In this document: positions 60,003 through 64,000 of the stretch, piece by piece
How positions within the stretch are numbered: position 1 is the first letter of the stretch
How the letters are laid out: each line of letters starts with the position of its first letter
NCBI GenBank assembly: GCA_001465935.1
Contig: LNKV01000020.1
Span: 379,252 to 443,251 of the forward strand
Direction of reading: 5' to 3'
Length of the DNA stretch: 64,000 nt
Source of the DNA: Clarireedia homoeocarpa
Taxonomy: Eukaryota > Ascomycota > Leotiomycetes > Helotiales > Rutstroemiaceae
Program-made: the position numbers and the translations under genes
The notes under the pieces: model-generated
Databases searched by the model: none
Told to the model about the DNA's origin: nothing
Seen by the model: the letters and a program-made list of their open reading frames with translations, nothing else

Positions 60003-60653
60003 TGTAGGTATAAACTATTTCCAGGATTTGAGATTGGTGTGGATAGAGTGGATTGAAAGTGGTGAGGGCTTACTCTACAGCTGTGACAGTAATTGTGATA
60101 TATATTGGGTGGTGTCAGGTTTTCACAAGGCGTCGATGGGAGAAAATCGCCGAGTATATTTTTCATACACCATATGAACATTATGGTTGGTAATCCACCG
60201 AATCCATGCAGATCATAGTAGTTTAGCGACTACACATTCCATCTGAACATGTGAAAAAACATTACTTCAAAGCACGTCGCATGTTTCCACTTGCTTAAGT
60301 GTCCCAAATTCGATCTCACCAGAAGTAATGTGGGCACGCAGGTCCGGTTCGTGGTAGTATATCCAGATTTCAATCTTTACCCATATATGATTGAAAATCA
60401 CCAGGCGACTATTCTCTCATTCTATAAATTATAAATTTATTCTTCGCTTGTAAAACCGACACACTCTTTTGCGGATAATTTATTTGAACTTTTGGTGAGA
60501 TCTTTGTTTTGATGTGCCACTAACAACGGGACCTGTGCGGTGGGGCAATCAAGGGAGCTACAACACTAGATCCTACTGTAGTGCAGAACGTGGGTTACCA
60601 AAACCTTATTTCGGAAGTTCGAGATGTTAGTGTACAATGAGGTAACCAACAGC
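60003..60653. other. Intergenic, NmrA-like gene promoter
   Basis: 650 bp between the NmrA-like start and the MFS transporter stop, AT-rich around 60420-60480. No gene or repeat recognised. Confidence 0.4.
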
Positions 60654-62534
60654 TTAAGCTTTTAAATTCTCCGCAGCTGCATTTCCAGGCTCCACACCCA
60701 TCTTCTCCACATCCTCTCCCTTTTTCACTTTCGAGGCATTCGCTAAGCGATTTGCTTCCTCTGTTTCAAGACCCGTTTTGTAGTCCTCATGCTTCTTAGA
60801 CAAGGTAGTTCTGCCAATACCAAAGCTAAACAATAAACCCAAAAAGAGCATGCACGTGTAGAAAATCCACATTTTAGACAGACTGTCAGCGAGCGCAGCA
60901 CGTACTACCCCACGCTGCGAAGCGGTCAAGGATCTGATTGCGCCCGCCGAACCGGCAGACCCCGATACGACTTTGTTGATGACGGATTGAGAAATACCCG
61001 CCGCTGCGAACTTTGCTGCGTGACTTTGTACTCGGTTTTGGATGATGACACCGCCGATTACAACGCTCATCGAAGATGAAAGGTTGCGTGTGAAACCGAA
61101 CGTGGCTGTCCCTACAGCAGTGTCCGAAGGAGTTACTTTCGATTGCATTGCTATAAGGGGCGCTTGAAAGTTAGGCCCCAAACCTAGAGCAGCGATAATC
61201 TGGAAGATGACGATGCGAGGCCAACTCCTGTATGCTGGTAGATCAATCAGAAGACCGAACCCAAGTGTCGCTAGAGCCAAGCCAACCCAAATCAGCTCAA
61301 CGTAGATGCCTGTCTTCATGATGAAAGTTCCCGTGATGATGGATAGACTGGCGAGTACCAATGCTAGTGGCAAAAACCACACTGCCGAAAGGATAGGAGT
61401 GGCACCTAAGACGGTTTGGAAGTAGAACGGCAGAAAATATGCAACGGAGACGAAGGCAAAACCATGCGTGCTTGCAACACCCAACACAGCCAGTCTATCC
61501 CGCCGTTTGAAGAGGCGTAGAGGGATAAGAGGATACTTGGCTACCTTCCATTGAACCAAGAAAAAGATACCAAATGTAAAGACAGAGAATACCAGTAGAC
61601 AGATGACGATGGCAGAGTCCCATGGATAGGATACACCTCCATACTGGAGACCGAGTAGTAGCATCAATACGGCTCCCAAAATTAAGAACGTACCGAGCCA
61701 GTCAATAGCCCGAATACCGTCCCAGAGTTTGGTGCGTGGATTATGCACTTTTAGGAAGAAGAGGAGGGCGAGGAATGCCGCACCATCACATGGTAAGTTG
61801 ATGTAAAAGCACCAACGCCATGAAACCTTCTCGGCAAGCGCTCCGCCAATGGAAGGGCCAGTCGCAGAAGCGGTCGCCCAAACCATACCGATGATGCCAA
61901 GGTATTTTCCTCGCTCCCTGTGTCGAGTTAGAAGAATCAAAAGAGACGGATTAGGTAATATCTACCTCAAGCTCACTAGATCAGCAAGTGTGATGTTGAC
62001 TAAAACAACCAATCCACCGCCTCCACCACCTTGAATCGCGCGACCTGCAATCAGCATTCCAACACTACTTGAACGCGCACAAACAAGACTACCAACGAAA
62101 AAGACAACGTTAGCTGCCAGTAAAATAGGTTTCCTGCCAAACACATCGCTCATCTTGGCCCACAATGGTGTGATAGATGAATAGGTGAGAAGATAGGCGG
62201 ACCCAATCCACGAATATGCCGTTTGAGACGCCTTAAAATCGGCGGTGATATTTGGTAGAGCTGTAGTCACAACGGCAACATCCAGGGCGGCGAGGAAAGT
62301 AGCCATCCCCAGAGCGACTGTGATGATTGCCATAGAACCTTTCTTGCGTTCTGGTGCTGCGACATCCTTTGCGTCCTTCGGAGCGGTATCATCATGCTTC
62401 TGAGTGTCTGGAGTTGTATTGATATCTTTTGTTGGGGGTTTAGATAATGAGGCTGGAAAATCATGAGATTCACCATGTTGAGCATCATCAGGTGGGGTTT
62501 GGTTGACGAGGTGGCCCCCGTTGTCGTCAGGCAT
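60654..62534 (-). CDS. MFS exporter, DHA2/14-helix type
   Basis: Exons 62534-61966 and 61917-60654; 48-nt phase-2 intron, 610 residues. The start is the first ATG of the frame ([12 protein letters not shown]). The charged cytosolic N-terminus is followed by helix 1 ([20 protein letters not shown]). Motif A is DVFGRKP in the first cytosolic loop; the antiporter motif C region reads [13 protein letters not shown]. About 14 hydrophobic segments can be counted, as in toxin and drug efflux proteins of secondary-metabolite clusters. The C-terminus is cytosolic and charged. Its likely role is export of the cluster product or self-protection. The gene is divergent from the trans enoyl reductase. Confidence 0.88.
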
Positions 62535-63024
62535 GGCTGATGATTTACGTAAGCAATAACCGCGATCCCCTATCCGTATGCTTTGGCATGAGGTGGAAAA
62601 GAAACACAGAAACAGATGATGGATGATGGGCAAGGACCGATTAGTCTATGTTTTGTTGTAGAAGGATTTTAATGAACACTGGGTAAACTGCTGCGGAGAT
62701 CGATGAAGTTGCGAATCAAGAAATGAAGATGATACTTCGGCGATTTATTAAGTTAGTAATATAATTCGGTGGTTTTCGATATCTGGATCATCGGCGACTT
62801 TTATGCAACAGCACAAACCCTGATGAGTGGACCTACCTACCTTGTAATCAATGCATGGAGGAGGCAGGTCAAAGAAAGATAGCACATGAAAACTAATAGG
62901 GAACATAGTATCATGCCCAAAGAGTACTGCACAGCATATGGCTATAGAATCCTAACGATTCCTATGAAATGGATCATGAACACCTACCTTCAGGTTCTTT
63001 TAACTTTCAATAAATTAAGTTATC
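62535..63024. promoter_or_regulatory. Divergent promoter between MFS exporter and trans-ER genes
   Basis: A 490-bp shared spacer, so both genes are probably co-controlled. It contains CTGCGGAG near 62690-62697, similar to the CTGCGG core in the synthase upstream region. No formal operator can be claimed. Confidence 0.45.
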
Positions 63025-64000
63025 ATGCCTTCTGCCGTAACCGATATTCCAGTTAACCAAACTGCCATTGTTGCGGTTGGACCGGGCAAGCTCGCCATCA
63101 AAGATGATGCTCCGGTGCCTCTTCTTGCCCCAGATATGGCTATCGTTAAAACAGCCGCTGTAGCAATCAACCCTGCGGATGCCAAGATGCTCGACTACAG
63201 TGCCGCGCCGGGTGCAATTCATGGATATGACTTTGCCGGTACCATCGTAGCGCTTGGGGCAGAGACCCCAGCTCATTTGTCGGTTGGCGACCGAGTAGCG
63301 GGTTTTGTACATGGGATGAACTCCCTCCAGCCCAATATAGGGGCGTTTGCGCAATATGTTGGTGCATCAGCAGACTTATTGCTGAAAATCCCAGACAGCA
63401 TGCGCTTCGAAGACGCGGCTGGCCTCGGCACAGGTGTGGGGACAGCCGCGTTGGCTCTTTTCCGTGAGCTGAGAATTCCAGCGTCACTGGAACAATTTGA
63501 GAACGCTGCAGAAGCTCCGCGACCTGGAGCGCCATTTGTGCTCGCGTGCGGTGGCAGTACAGCTACAGGAACCCGTGCCATTCAAATGGTGAAGCTGTAC
63601 GTATACACCTCCTCACTTTCTCATCGTACTGACACTGATCTCTGGCAGCGCTGGTCTTCGTCCTATCGCAACTTCTTCACCGCATAACTTCGATCTTGTT
63701 CGTCGCTTCGGCGCCGAAGAAGTATTCGATTATCGAAATGAAAACTGCGCAGCAGATATTAAGCAATACATTCGCAACACACTATTATATGCCCTCGACT
63801 GTGTTAGTCAAGCCGATACTACTCAGCTATGTTACGGAGCCATTGGAAGAGCTGGAGGATTTTACTGTGAATTAGAGCCATACCGTGAAAACATCACATC
63901 AACTCGGCCCACAGTCGTGCCATCATGGCTGATGGTATTGACAATCTTTGGAAAGAAAGTAGCACTTGATGGCGTTTATGGTCGTGATGCAAGCCCTGAG
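63025..64000 (+). CDS. Trans-acting enoyl reductase (LovC/TenC-like), partial at right edge
   Basis: Exon 1 is 63025-63596 and exon 2 runs from 63649 past the window end; 52-nt phase-2 intron. It is a medium-chain dehydrogenase/reductase: GPGKLAIKDDAPVP, AINPADAKMLDY, GYDFAGTIVALG, VGDRVAGFVHG, a nucleotide-binding start FVLACGGSTATGTRAIQMVK, then RRFGAEEVFDYRN and LDCVSQADTTQLCYGAIGRAGG. No zinc-site cysteines are visible, as in LovC-type stand-alone enoyl reductases that dock to reducing PKS or PKS-NRPS enzymes whose own ER is inactive. The synthase here lacks a working ER, so pairing is very likely. At least 309 residues are present; about 50 are expected beyond the edge. Confidence 0.9.

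Overview
The window is nuclear DNA of a filamentous ascomycete (Pezizomycotina). The evidence is the many 41-77 nt introns with GT(A/G)-type donors and CTAAC/CTGAC branch sites, fungus-only families (DASH subunit SPC19, Clr5-ankyrin, AflR-type Zn2Cys6, DUF7924-like proteins, a STE6-type pheromone exporter) and a hybrid PKS-NRPS. A member of the Leotiomycetes is a guess from general resemblance; nothing here fixes the genus. Gene models were built by hand by joining open frames at splice sites whose phases agree.

Left third (1-23 kb), accessory-looking: two DUF7924-like proteins (304-2687 minus, 8477-10113 plus), a BTB protein with a C-terminal zinc ribbon, a small zinc-finger protein, an 85-residue unknown protein, a gene disturbed by a G-rich heptamer repeat, and several repeats: an 829-bp element with long inverted arms, a 215-bp hAT-like MITE with a near-perfect 8-bp target duplication, and a decayed LINE (11.1-14.65 kb) that keeps its 5' part and stops where the reverse transcriptase should begin. 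Then come two unrecognised proteins and PBDC1.

Middle (23-38 kb), housekeeping-like: MET1 (uroporphyrinogen III methyltransferase for siroheme), SPC19 (kinetochore DASH complex), a STE6-like ABC pheromone exporter, a gene-poor 2.7-kb gap with a tiny hairpin MITE, and a secreted GH92 alpha-mannosidase. Several of these genes switch from C-rich to G-rich coding strands toward their 3' ends.

Right third (38-64 kb): a Clr5-ankyrin gene broken by an exact 37-bp tandem duplication, then a secondary-metabolite cluster. It comprises a seven-exon PKS-NRPS (44008-56344 minus; KS-AT-DH-MT-ER0-KR-ACP-C-A-T-R, 3,966 residues), an AflR-type Zn2Cys6 regulator, an NmrA-like protein, a 14-helix type MFS exporter and, divergently transcribed, a trans-acting enoyl reductase that runs off the right edge. 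The synthase would build a reduced, methylated polyketide with help from the trans enoyl reductase, couple it to an amino acid, and release it through the terminal R domain. The MFS protein probably exports the product and the Zn2Cys6 protein probably controls the set. The synthase reading frame contains one in-frame TAG at the end of the AT domain, so this allele may be inactive.
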